Shown here: positions 1-7,810 of the stretch, in pieces
How positions within the stretch are numbered: the stretch's first letter is position 1
Layout of the letters: each line of letters begins with the position of its first letter
Source of the DNA: Arenimonas sp.
Lineage (GTDB): Bacteria; Pseudomonadota; Gammaproteobacteria; Xanthomonadales; Xanthomonadaceae
Direction of reading: 5' to 3'
Assembly (NCBI GenBank): GCA_003497545.1
Contig: DNNT01000249.1
Location: forward strand, 1 to 8,661
DNA length: 8,661 nt
The notes under the pieces: model-generated
Told to the model about the DNA's origin: nothing
Databases searched by the model: none
What the model saw: only the letters and a program-made list of their open reading frames with translations
Position numbers and translations under genes: made by a program

Positions 1-221
1 ACCAGCACGTCCACCGGGTCGCCGTCGCCGCACAGGGTGTGCGGCACGTAGCCGTAGTTGCAGGGGTAGCGCATCGGGGTGGACAGGATGCGGTCCACGA
101 AGATCGCGCCCGTGGCCTTGTCGACCTCGTACTTGACCGGCTCGGCGTCCTTGGGGATTTCGATGACGACGTTGATTTCGTTCGGCACGTCGCGGCCGGT
201 GGGCACCAGGTCAAGGGCCAT
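1..221 (-). CDS. ppa: Inorganic pyrophosphatase, family I (soluble), 5' part only
   Basis: Hydrolyses cytosolic pyrophosphate to two phosphates, pulling biosynthetic reactions forward. The first 73 codons plus 2 nt are present; the C-terminal remainder (family length about 175-180 aa) lies beyond the left edge. Visible family I residues are E21 (in EIP), K30 and E32 (VKYE), R44, Y52, Y56, and the signature GDGDPVDVL at 65-73, whose D66, D68 and D71 bind Mg2+ in E. coli Ppa. The sequence aligns end to end with the E. coli N-terminus without gaps. The ATG at 221 is supported by AGGAG about 7 nt upstream on the minus strand. The gene is divergent from the Hpt gene. It belongs functionally with hppA and pfp nearby. 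Identity is secure; only completeness cannot be judged. Confidence 0.96.
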   Translation of the reverse strand, partial: MALDLVPTGRDVPNEINVVIEIPKDAEPVKYEVDKATGAIFVDRILSTPMRYPCNYGYVPHTLCGDGDPVDVL

Positions 222-390
222 GGGAATCTCCTGAATCCGCCCGGGGGAGGGCATGCGTGGGGGCCGGAAGGATACGTGAAAGGGCTGGAGCCCGCACTCG
301 ACGGGGCGCGGCTGTCTCCTTTTCCGGGCTAGGCAGCGGCGGCCCCAACGGCCAGAATAGCCCCGTCGCCCCTGTCGGAGCCCCCGCCCC
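222..390. other. Divergent intergenic region between ppa and the Hpt gene
   Basis: This 169-nt spacer must carry the 5' signals for ppa (minus) and the Hpt gene (plus). The clear element is the ppa Shine-Dalgarno AGGAG next to position 230. The Hpt gene has only GGAG at 377-380, 10 nt before its ATG. I looked for sigma70-type boxes on both strands and found only weak -10-like words without a matching -35, so I do not call a promoter. No coding region, RNA gene or strong repeat is seen. Confidence 0.5.
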
Positions 391-750
391 ATGGCCCAGT
401 CCCTGCTCGACCCCAAGGCGCTCGAACTGCTGCGCATGCTGGACCGGGACCGCCCCGGCGCCTTCAGCGAGTTCGTGCGCATGTTCGTGCACGAGGCGCC
501 CGACTTGGTGCGCAAGATGGAGCACGCCCAGGTGGCCGGCGACGCCGACGCCCTGGGCAAGGCCGCGCACTACCTGCGCTCGGCCGCGCTGGCCATGGGC
601 GCCAGCGACCTGGTGGAGGTGTGCCACAACCTCGAGCACCTCGACAACGACCAGCTGCAGACCGACGCCATCGACACCCAGTTCGTCGAACTGCGCCGCC
701 GCACCCGCGACGCGCTGCTCTTGCTGCTCCAAGAGGTTCCCCAGATCTGA
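391..750 (+). CDS. Stand-alone Hpt (histidine phosphotransfer) domain protein
   Basis: 119-aa all-helical cytosolic protein made of a single Hpt domain. The motif around residues 57-71 ([15 protein letters not shown]) matches the Hpt pattern H-x-L-K/R-x-S-x-x-x-x-G, with His60 as the predicted phospho-accepting residue. It is followed by a second helix ([12 protein letters not shown]) typical of the four-helix bundle. The usual HxLKGS is changed to HYLRSA, so Lys is Arg and Gly is Ser, a mild departure. Such proteins relay phosphate from hybrid histidine kinases to response regulators. No kinase or receiver domain is encoded nearby, so its partners cannot be named. The ATG at 391 has a weak GGAG 10 nt upstream. 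The stop is followed after 3 nt by the REP doublet. The domain call is good; the pathway is unknown. Confidence 0.85.
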   Translation: MAQSLLDPKALELLRMLDRDRPGAFSEFVRMFVHEAPDLVRKMEHAQVAGDADALGKAAHYLRSAALAMGASDLVEVCHNLEHLDNDQLQTDAIDTQFVELRRRTRDALLLLLQEVPQI

Positions 751-753
751 CCT

Positions 754-805
754 GCAGGAGGGCCTCCAGGCCCGAACTGCCTGTCGGGCCTGAAGGCCCT
801 CCTAC
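754..805. repeat. REP doublet (REPIN), GTAG-type, two inverted REP units
   Basis: Two 22-nt units lie head to head: unit 1 at 754-775 on the plus strand and unit 2 at 805-784 on the minus strand, identical at 20 of 22 positions. Unit 2 begins with GTAG, then GA, a GGGCCT/AGGCCC hairpin with TC loop, then GA. Unit 1 has GCAG instead of GTAG and CC instead of TC in the loop. An 8-nt spacer (776-783) separates them, so the whole forms one long cruciform with a 2x2 internal loop. GTAG-headed palindromes of this build are known as REP/SMAG elements in Stenotrophomonas and related genera and in Pseudomonas, mobilised in trans by RAYT transposases. No RAYT gene is in the window. In RNA it may also act as a 3' stabiliser or terminator for the Hpt transcript. 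Confidence 0.85.
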
Positions 806-816
806 AAGAACGCGCG

Positions 817-847
817 CAAAGAAGAAGCCCCGGTTTCCCGGGGCTTC
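817..847 (-). terminator. Rho-independent terminator at the 3' end of hppA
   Basis: A perfect 10-bp stem GAAGCCCCGG / CCGGGGCTTC occupies 824-833 and 838-847 with a 4-nt loop (TTTC on plus, GAAA on minus, a stable tetraloop). On the minus strand it lies 23 nt after the hppA stop and is followed by CTTCTTT, a modest U-rich tail. On the plus strand the tail is GTCGTTT, so it could also serve the Hpt gene. The minus-strand use looks better. Confidence 0.75.
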
Positions 848-870
848 GTCGTTTCAGGCGATGTCGCGGA

Positions 871-2904
<2,034 letters not shown>

Positions 2905-2942
2905 GCCAACCCTCCCCAGAGTCAAACAGTGAACAAACGTAA

Positions 2943-2958
2943 GCGGCCGGTCGGCCGC
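2943..2958 (-). promoter_or_regulatory. GC hairpin in the hppA leader, possible terminator or attenuator
   Basis: GCGGCC (2943-2948) and GGCCGC (2953-2958) form a perfect 6-bp stem with a 4-nt loop. On the minus strand the stem is followed by TTACGTTTGTTC, a broken T-rich stretch, and lies 38 nt upstream of the hppA ATG. It could end transcripts of the upstream TPR gene or attenuate read-through into hppA. The stem is short and the T run interrupted, so this is tentative. Confidence 0.35.
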
Positions 2959-2993
2959 CCTTCCCGAGTATGGCCCGAAGCGGGGAGGTGAAG

Positions 2994-3018
2994 CCACACG
3001 GCCCCGGAGGCCGTGCGG
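2994..3018 (-). terminator. Hairpin after the TPR membrane-protein gene, no U tract
   Basis: CACGGCC (2997-3003) pairs with GGCCGTG (3009-3015) around a 5-nt loop, extended by two G-C pairs beyond one mismatch. It begins about 20 nt past the stop codon of the TPR gene. No T-run follows on the minus strand (GTGTGGCTTCACC), so it is not a classical intrinsic terminator; it could be a transcript 3' end or pause structure. Confidence 0.3.
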
Positions 3019-3037
3019 GAGGCCCGGTTGGCGCGGC

Positions 3038-4417
3038 TCAGCGCGCCGGGCAGGCAGCGTCGGGCGTGCGCGCGGGGCCGGCACCGGGCAGGAGCGCGCG
3101 GTTCACCAGCGCCTGTTCATGGCCCGGGTCCAGCGCCAGCGCGCATTCGTAGGCGGCGCGCGCGCCCTCGGTGTCGCCCGCCTGCTGGCGCGCCCAGCCC
3201 AGGTTCGCCCAGGGCCGCGCCTTCGCCGGCGATTGCCGCACCGTGGCCTGCCAGAGCGCGAGTTCGCTGCGCCAGTCGTCGTTGCGTTGCCGGGCCAGCA
3301 GGCCCATGCACAGTGCCAGCGCCACCAGGGCGGCCCGGCCGGCGCGACGCCAGCCCGCCTGCAGCAGCGGCACCACCAGCAGCAGCGCCGCGCCGGGCAG
3401 CGCGAGGTACAGGTGGCGGTCGTTGGCCAGGTCGAAGCGCGGCAGCAGGGAATTGGTGGGCGCCAGTTGCAGCGCCACCCAGGCGATGCCAAAACCGAGC
3501 CAGGGCCAGCGACGCCGCGACAGCAGGGCGACGACGGCCGCGAGCACGGCCGCGGCCAGCGTCGCCAAGGTGGCAGCGTCGAGGCCGGGGGGAATACGCA
3601 GGTCGGGATCGACGTCCGGCGGCAGCACGAGCAGTGCCTGCGCTGACAGGTAACGCAGCGCCTCGGCCTGCGCCAGCAGCTGTTCGAACAGGCCGCGCGT
3701 GCCCAGGCTGTAGTGCAGGAAACGTCCGTAGGCGCCGGTGGCGAGCGCGGCCGCAAGGGCCAGCAGCAGCACCGCCAGGTGCGGACCGAGGCCGCGCAGC
3801 GCGGCGCGCCGCGAGGCGCCGCCGAACCAGGCCAGCAGGAGCAGTGCCGCCGGCAGTGTCACCGCCGTTTCGCGCACGCCCAGCGCCAGCGCGAACAGCA
3901 GCGGCGAGGCCAGCGCCGACAGCCACCGGTTGCCGCGCCGCTGGCCTTCCGCGAAACACAGCAGAGAAGCCAGGTAGGGCAGGGCCATCAGCGACACCGA
4001 GCGGCCGCTGATGTAGGTGACAGCCTCGGTGGCGGCGGGATGCAGCGCGAACAGCAGTGCCAGCCACCAGGCCGCGTCCTCTGGCCGCGTGGGCCGCGCC
4101 AGCGCCGCGAGCCAGTGCCGCGCCAGCGCCCAAACCAGCAGCGCGTTGGTGCCGTGCACCGCCAGGTTCACGGCATGGAAGCCCAGCGGCGACGGCGACG
4201 CGGCCCAGTTCAGCGCATGGCTGAGCTTGAGCAGCGGCCGGATCCCGGGCATCGACTGCCACCACGCGGCCAGGGAATGCACCGACGGGTTGTCGACGAT
4301 GACGTTGTAGTCGTCGAACTGGAACGGCCCAGCCAGGCTGTTGGCATAAACCAGGGCCACCACCGCCAGCAGGCCCAGCGTGCCCAGCGCCGCGGCGGGC
4401 GCCGCCAGGGGCTTCAT
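3038..4417 (-). CDS. Polytopic membrane protein, TMTC/GT-C glycosyltransferase-like, with C-terminal TPR
   Basis: 459-aa protein with roughly ten hydrophobic segments (about 10-27, 113-128, 143-157, 184-198, 212-230, 281-300, 303-320, 338-354, 361-375 among the clearer ones). The first loop carries [11 protein letters not shown] (34-44), the acidic motif typical of GT-C enzymes. It is followed by [16 protein letters not shown] (81-96), [16 protein letters not shown] (125-140) and [11 protein letters not shown] (332-342), all recognisable in bacterial relatives of the eukaryotic TMTC/O-mannosyltransferase family. Residues 400-433 form one canonical TPR (W403, L406, G407, A426, P431), with a truncated second repeat and a Pro/Ala-rich tail. 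Family members use polyprenyl-linked sugars, but no donor or acceptor can be read here, so glycosyltransferase activity is an inference. The start at 4417 is fixed by ATGA overlap with the preceding S11 gene, implying translational coupling. Confidence 0.8.
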   Translation of the reverse strand: MKPLAAPAAALGTLGLLAVVALVYANSLAGPFQFDDYNVIVDNPSVHSLAAWWQSMPGIRPLLKLSHALNWAASPSPLGFHAVNLAVHGTNALLVWALARHWLAALARPTRPEDAAWWLALLFALHPAATEAVTYISGRSVSLMALPYLASLLCFAEGQRRGNRWLSALASPLLFALALGVRETAVTLPAALLLLAWFGGASRRAALRGLGPHLAVLLLALAAALATGAYGRFLHYSLGTRGLFEQLLAQAEALRYLSAQALLVLPPDVDPDLRIPPGLDAATLATLAAAVLAAVVALLSRRRWPWLGFGIAWVALQLAPTNSLLPRFDLANDRHLYLALPGAALLLVVPLLQAGWRRAGRAALVALALCMGLLARQRNDDWRSELALWQATVRQSPAKARPWANLGWARQQAGDTEGARAAYECALALDPGHEQALVNRALLPGAGPARTPDAACPAR

Positions 4418-5232
4418 CGCGCGGCGGTCGCCGGCGCGCGGCGGGCTTCGTCGAAGGCCAGCTCGAGCAGGGCCACGGTGTCCCACCAGCGGTCGGGTGC
4501 GTGCAGCAATATGGCCAGCACCTCGTGGCCGTCGCGTTCGGCCAGCGCGATCAGGCAGCGTCCGGCGCCCGGCGTGAAGCCGGTCTTGAGGCCGATGGCG
4601 CCGGGGAACTGGCCGAGCAGCGCATTCGTGCTGCGCACCGAAAACGCCCGGCCGCCGAGGCTCTTGAAGGCGAAGGTTTCGCGCTTCGCATCCGCGGCGA
4701 TGAGGGGTTCGGCCATGGCCGCGCGCGCCAGCTTCGCCAGGTCGCGCACGCTGCTGGCCTGGCCCGGGGCGTCGTGGCCGCAGGCGTTGGCGAAGGTGGT
4801 GTCGTGCATGCCGAGCTCGCCGGCGCGGGTGTTCATCATGGCCACGAACGTGGCCAGGTCGCCGCCGCGCCAGTCGGCCAGCGCGCGGCAGGCGTCGTTG
4901 GCCGAGCGCACCAGCATGGCGGTGAACAGGTCGGAGGCGCGGAAACGTTCGCCGGCGCGCAGGCCCAGGCGGGTGCCGGTGGCGGCCGCGGCGCCGCGGC
5001 TGACCACCACGGTGCCGTCGAGCTGGCCATGTTCGGCCAGCAGCAGCGCGGTCATCAGCTTGGCCAAGCTGGCCATGGGCAGCGGCTGGTCGGGCTGGCC
5101 GGCCCAGGTGGGCCGGCCGTCGATTTCAACCCAGTAGGCTTTGGCGACGCTGGGGTAGGCGTCGCGGGGCGCGCTGGCCTGCGCAGCGGCGCAGGCCAGG
5201 CAGAGCAGCGCCGCGGTCAGCCAGCGCAGCAA
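4414..5232 (-). CDS. D-alanyl-D-alanine carboxypeptidase-like serine peptidase, family S11
   Basis: 272-aa exported penicillin-binding-type peptidase acting on peptidoglycan stem peptides in the periplasm. All three active-site motifs are present: S55-L-A-K58 (nucleophile and general base), S110-A-N112, and K216-T-G218 within GAIGLKTGFTPGAG. An N-terminal signal peptide (residues 1-19, cleavage likely after AQA) precedes the domain. It lacks the C-terminal beta domain and amphipathic anchor of E. coli PBP5 (about 400 aa), so it is probably soluble periplasmic; an endopeptidase role like PbpG is possible. The start is TTG at 5232: an in-frame TGA lies six codons upstream, no ATG occurs before residue 53, and TTG alone gives a full signal peptide. 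It begins 4 nt after the DUF3617-like gene stop, with a poor Shine-Dalgarno (GGCGG), and ends in ATGA overlap with the next gene. Confidence 0.9.
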   Translation of the reverse strand: MLRWLTAALLCLACAAAQASAPRDAYPSVAKAYWVEIDGRPTWAGQPDQPLPMASLAKLMTALLLAEHGQLDGTVVVSRGAAAATGTRLGLRAGERFRASDLFTAMLVRSANDACRALADWRGGDLATFVAMMNTRAGELGMHDTTFANACGHDAPGQASSVRDLAKLARAAMAEPLIAADAKRETFAFKSLGGRAFSVRSTNALLGQFPGAIGLKTGFTPGAGRCLIALAERDGHEVLAILLHAPDRWWDTVALLELAFDEARRAPATAAR

Positions 5233-5236
5233 GGGA

Positions 5237-6310
5237 TCAGCCGCCGATCAGGTCCCGGGCGGACTTGAGGCGGTCGCGCCAGGACGGCTTCTTCTCTTCC
5301 TCCGGCTTGGGCTGCTCGCGCGCCGGCTCGCCGGCCGGGCCGTTGCCCGGGGCGCCCTGGTTGCGCTGCTGCAGCGAACCCGCCGCGAAGCGGCTGCAGA
5401 AGCCCGCGTAGGGCGAGCTGCGCAGCGCCGTGAAGTCACGGCCGGCGCAGTGCTTGGCGGCAGCGGCCTGGGCCTGGGCCGGGCAGCTCTGCACCAGGAA
5501 GTCGCCGTCCTTGAGCGGGTCGGCCACCGCGCAGGCCTTGGCGACCAGCTCCGGGCAGTACTCGGTGAGGAAGGGATAGTCCTTGGCCTTCTCGGCCATC
5601 GGGCAGGCCTTGGCGATGGCCGCCTGGCGCGACATGCCGCAGGCCGCGAACGCGTCCCAGAAGCTGGCGGTGCCCGCCGGCATGTTGGCGCGGCTCATGT
5701 CGCCGGTGCGGATGGACTTCGGGTTCAGCCACTGCGCCAGCATCGCGCTGCAGTACTTGCCCTTGTCGGAGGCGCACATGGCGTCCGGTCCGGTGAAGTG
5801 CTGGTAGAGCATCGGGTCGGGCATGCGCACCATCTCGCCGCAGGTCTTGGCGAGCATGGCGCGGCCCTGGGCTTCGGGCGATTCGGTGGCGAAGTCGCAG
5901 TCGCGGATCTTCTTGCCCTCGAAGGCCATGTTCATGGTCATGGCGTCCTCGCCCTCGGTGCGCATGCGCATCTTGCCGCGGTAGGCGTCGGGGCCGAGCT
6001 GCTCGAACTCGCCGGAAGCGGTCATCGGAGTCTCGCCGCGGCAGGTCATCGAATAGGTGGACTTGTTGCCGACAACGCGGAAGTTGGTGACGGTGCAGTT
6101 CTCGTCGGCCGGCACCATCTTTTCGCTGGCCTGGTTCTTCGGGCCGCACACCTCGATCGACTGCGAGGGCATCTGGATCGGCATGCCGTCCACTTCCATC
6201 TTCGTGGTCACGCGGTAGAGGTTGCCGGTGCCGGCCTGGGCCAGGGCGGCGCCGGTGGCCAGCAGGCCAAGGGCCAGGACCGGGGCGATGAGGAAACGAT
6301 GCGGTTTCAA
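5237..6310 (-). CDS. Secreted DUF3617-like protein with Cys-rich tandem-repeat C-terminus
   Basis: 357-aa exported protein of unknown function. A signal peptide (1-26, ending ALAQA) leads into a DUF3617-like domain (about 27-150): YRVTTKMEVDGMPIQMPSQS, then single Cys at 55, 72, 90 and 138, with the TCRGE and YRGKMRM strands typical of that family. The C-terminal half adds ten more Cys. Between about 229 and 307 three units of 25-27 residues recur, AK-x-C, then 15 or 16 residues, then C, with a KD..FL core in the first two. A Pro/Glu/Lys-rich charged tail (about 318-357) follows. Even Cys number (14) and export suggest disulfides. I prefer the TTG at 6310, with GGAG 6 nt upstream and a clean signal peptide; an ATG at 6337 would add nine residues but has no well-placed ribosome site. 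It is first of a three-gene cassette. Confidence 0.8.
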   Translation of the reverse strand: MKPHRFLIAPVLALGLLATGAALAQAGTGNLYRVTTKMEVDGMPIQMPSQSIEVCGPKNQASEKMVPADENCTVTNFRVVGNKSTYSMTCRGETPMTASGEFEQLGPDAYRGKMRMRTEGEDAMTMNMAFEGKKIRDCDFATESPEAQGRAMLAKTCGEMVRMPDPMLYQHFTGPDAMCASDKGKYCSAMLAQWLNPKSIRTGDMSRANMPAGTASFWDAFAACGMSRQAAIAKACPMAEKAKDYPFLTEYCPELVAKACAVADPLKDGDFLVQSCPAQAQAAAAKHCAGRDFTALRSSPYAGFCSRFAAGSLQQRNQGAPGNGPAGEPAREQPKPEEEKKPSWRDRLKSARDLIGG

Positions 6311-6376
6311 GGGATTCTCCGGGGATCGGGGCGACATGAAGGGGCTAATGCTCCCAGCCGCGCCCGGCCCGCGGAT

Positions 6377-6416
6377 GTGCCGGTGGTCACCGGCACCCGC
6401 CGGCCAGCGCGGCCGG
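6377..6416 (-). terminator. Paired GC hairpins downstream of pfp
   Basis: Two inverted repeats lie just after the pfp stop codon (6418-6420) on the minus strand. CCGGCC/GGCCGG sits at 6400-6405 and 6411-6416 with a 5-nt loop. GTGCCGGTG/CACCGGCAC sits at 6377-6385 and 6388-6396, a nearly perfect 20-nt palindrome. Neither is followed by a T tract, so intrinsic termination is uncertain; they may stabilise the pfp 3' end or mark a processing point before the DUF3617 cassette. Confidence 0.4.
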
Positions 6417-6417
6417 T

Positions 6418-7674
6418 TCAGCCGGCGAAGGCGGGAAGCTTCTTCGGCACGGCTGACAGCTTGAGTCGAACGTATTTCGGCAAGCCGTCCGGCCCGTACG
6501 GCGGCGGCGCCTCGCCGCGCACCAGCGGTTCCAGGTAACGGCGGCAGGCCGGGGTGATGCCGAAACCCGAGGCGTCGATGAAACCCTTGGGCATTTTCTT
6601 CTCATGGTTGGCGACGTCCGACAGCGGCGCCGGCGCCACCTTCCAGCGGTATGGCTTGTCCGCCAGGCGAACAATGGCGGGCATCACGCCGTTCAGCCCC
6701 TTGAGCGCGTAGTCGACCGCGGCCTTGCCCACGGCCTGCGCGTGCGCAAGGTCGGTCTTCGACGCCAGGTGGCGGGCCGAGCGCTGCAGGTAGTCGGGCA
6801 CGGTCCAGTGCACCTTCAGTCCCAGCTTGTCCTTGACGGTGGCGGCCAGCAGCGGGCCGACGCCGCCGAGCTGGCTGTGGCCGAAGGCGTCCTTGCCGCC
6901 GCCGGCGTCGGCGACGAAGCGGCCGTCGGCGTGGCGGATGCCTTCCGACACCACCACCACGCAGTGGCCCACGCGCGCCACGACCGCCTGCACCTTCGCC
7001 AGGAAGGCGGCTTCGTCGTAGGCGACCTCGGGGAACAGGATGATGTGCGGCGCGGCGTCCTTGCCCTGGCCGGCCAGGCCCGCGGCGGCGGCCAGCCAGC
7101 CGGCGTGCCGGCCCATGACTTCGTAGACGAAGACCTTGGTGGAGGTGTCGGCCATGGCTTCGACGTCGAGCGCGGCTTCGGCCACCGACACCGCGGTGTA
7201 CTTGGCCGCCGAACCGAAGCCCGGGCAGCAGTCGGTCACCACCAGGTCGTTGTCCACGGTCTTGGGCACGCCCACGCAGGTGAGCGGGTAACCCGAGGCC
7301 GCGGCCAGCTGCGAGAGCTTGAGCGCGGTGTCGGCCGAATCGTTGCCGCCGTTGTAGAGGAACCAGCGCACGTCGTGCGCCTTGATCACCTCGAGCACGC
7401 GCGCGTACTTGGCGGCGTCCTGCTCGAGTGACTTGAGTTTGTAGCGGCAGGAGCCGAAGGCCCCGCCGGGAGTGTGGGCCAGGGCCCGGATGGCCGCGGC
7501 CGACTCTTTCGAGGTGTCCACCAGGTCTTCGCGCAGGGCGCCCAGGATGCCGTTGCGGGCGGCCAGGACCTTGACCTTGCGGGCCCGGGCGGCCTGGATG
7601 ACGGCCCCGGCGGTGGCGTTGATGACGGCGGTGACCCCGCCGGACTGCGCGTAGAGGAGCGTTCCCTTGCCCAT
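6418..7674 (-). CDS. pfp: Pyrophosphate-dependent 6-phosphofructokinase
   Basis: 418-aa cytosolic enzyme that reversibly phosphorylates fructose-6-phosphate with PPi (EC 2.7.1.90), serving glycolysis and gluconeogenesis. The N-terminal loop LLYAQSGGVTAVINA (6-20), GGNDS (109-113), GVPKTVDNDL (135-144) and MGRHAGW (187-193) mark the PFK superfamily. Asp112 at the position of E. coli Gly104 and Lys138 at Gly124 are the established markers of PPi rather than ATP use. D141 is the expected catalytic base in TVDND. The first Asp of the usual GGDD is Asn111 here, as I recall for related bacterial PPi enzymes. The start at 7674 has AGGA 5-8 nt upstream. The gene is divergent from adk. Pairing with ppa and hppA fits a PPi-centred energy economy; the xanthomonad enzyme is known to replace ATP-PFK. 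Confidence 0.95.
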   Translation of the reverse strand: MGKGTLLYAQSGGVTAVINATAGAVIQAARARKVKVLAARNGILGALREDLVDTSKESAAAIRALAHTPGGAFGSCRYKLKSLEQDAAKYARVLEVIKAHDVRWFLYNGGNDSADTALKLSQLAAASGYPLTCVGVPKTVDNDLVVTDCCPGFGSAAKYTAVSVAEAALDVEAMADTSTKVFVYEVMGRHAGWLAAAAGLAGQGKDAAPHIILFPEVAYDEAAFLAKVQAVVARVGHCVVVVSEGIRHADGRFVADAGGGKDAFGHSQLGGVGPLLAATVKDKLGLKVHWTVPDYLQRSARHLASKTDLAHAQAVGKAAVDYALKGLNGVMPAIVRLADKPYRWKVAPAPLSDVANHEKKMPKGFIDASGFGITPACRRYLEPLVRGEAPPPYGPDGLPKYVRLKLSAVPKKLPAFAG

Positions 7675-7810
7675 GTTTTCCTGCCTTTCATTGACTTGCG
7701 CCGCCCCGGCCAGTAGCGTTTCCTAGTCCGCACGGCCTGTCGGCGGCCCCACTATAGCCAAAAGGGGTTAAGACGGCGCCGTGCGTCCTTGTTTATAGGG
7801 GTTTGAACGC
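7675..7810. promoter_or_regulatory. Divergent pfp/adk control region
   Basis: This 136-nt spacer separates the two start codons. On the minus strand TATAGT (7756-7751) is a 5/6 match to a sigma70 -10 box and would give a pfp leader of about 70 nt, but no matching -35 is seen. For adk, AGGGG at 7797-7801 is the likely ribosome site, 9 nt before the ATG; TTAAGA (7768-7773) is a faint -35-like word. An 8-bp inverted repeat, CGCACGGC (7729-7736) and GCCGTGCG (7778-7785), flanks the -10, and a perfect 10-bp palindrome ACGGCGCCGT lies at 7773-7782. Whether any regulator binds is unknown. Confidence 0.45.

Noticed and set aside
257..793. 178-codon frame overlapping the Hpt gene
   Set aside because: Ser/Pro/Arg/Thr-rich shadow; the Hpt frame has a recognisable His motif and amphipathic helices.
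2917..2922. TTGACT as a -35 box for hppA
   Set aside because: It lies immediately before the ribosome site, leaving no room for a -10 and transcription start upstream of the ATG.
2905..3084. 60-codon N-terminal extension of hppA
   Set aside because: The extension is Arg/Pro-rich without family similarity, while the ATG at 2904 has GGGGAGGG upstream and begins with the expected first membrane helix.
4418..4486. Upstream ATG giving 23 extra residues to the GT-C-like protein
   Set aside because: It would overlap the S11 gene by 73 nt and prepend an Arg-rich segment; the ATGA junction start gives a natural first membrane helix.
3713..5137. Long plus-strand open frame antisense to the GT-C-like and S11 genes
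   Set aside because: Gln/Arg/Ala-rich low-complexity translation crossing two well-supported genes; a compositional shadow.
5450..6538. Plus-strand open frame antisense to the DUF3617-like gene and pfp 3' end
   Set aside because: Gly/Ala/His-rich with no motifs; the opposite strand has a signal peptide, conserved Cys pattern and ribosome site.
7789..7800. TTTATAGG as a -10 box for adk
   Set aside because: It lies too close to the ATG, overlaps the likely Shine-Dalgarno AGGGG, and lacks a well-spaced -35.
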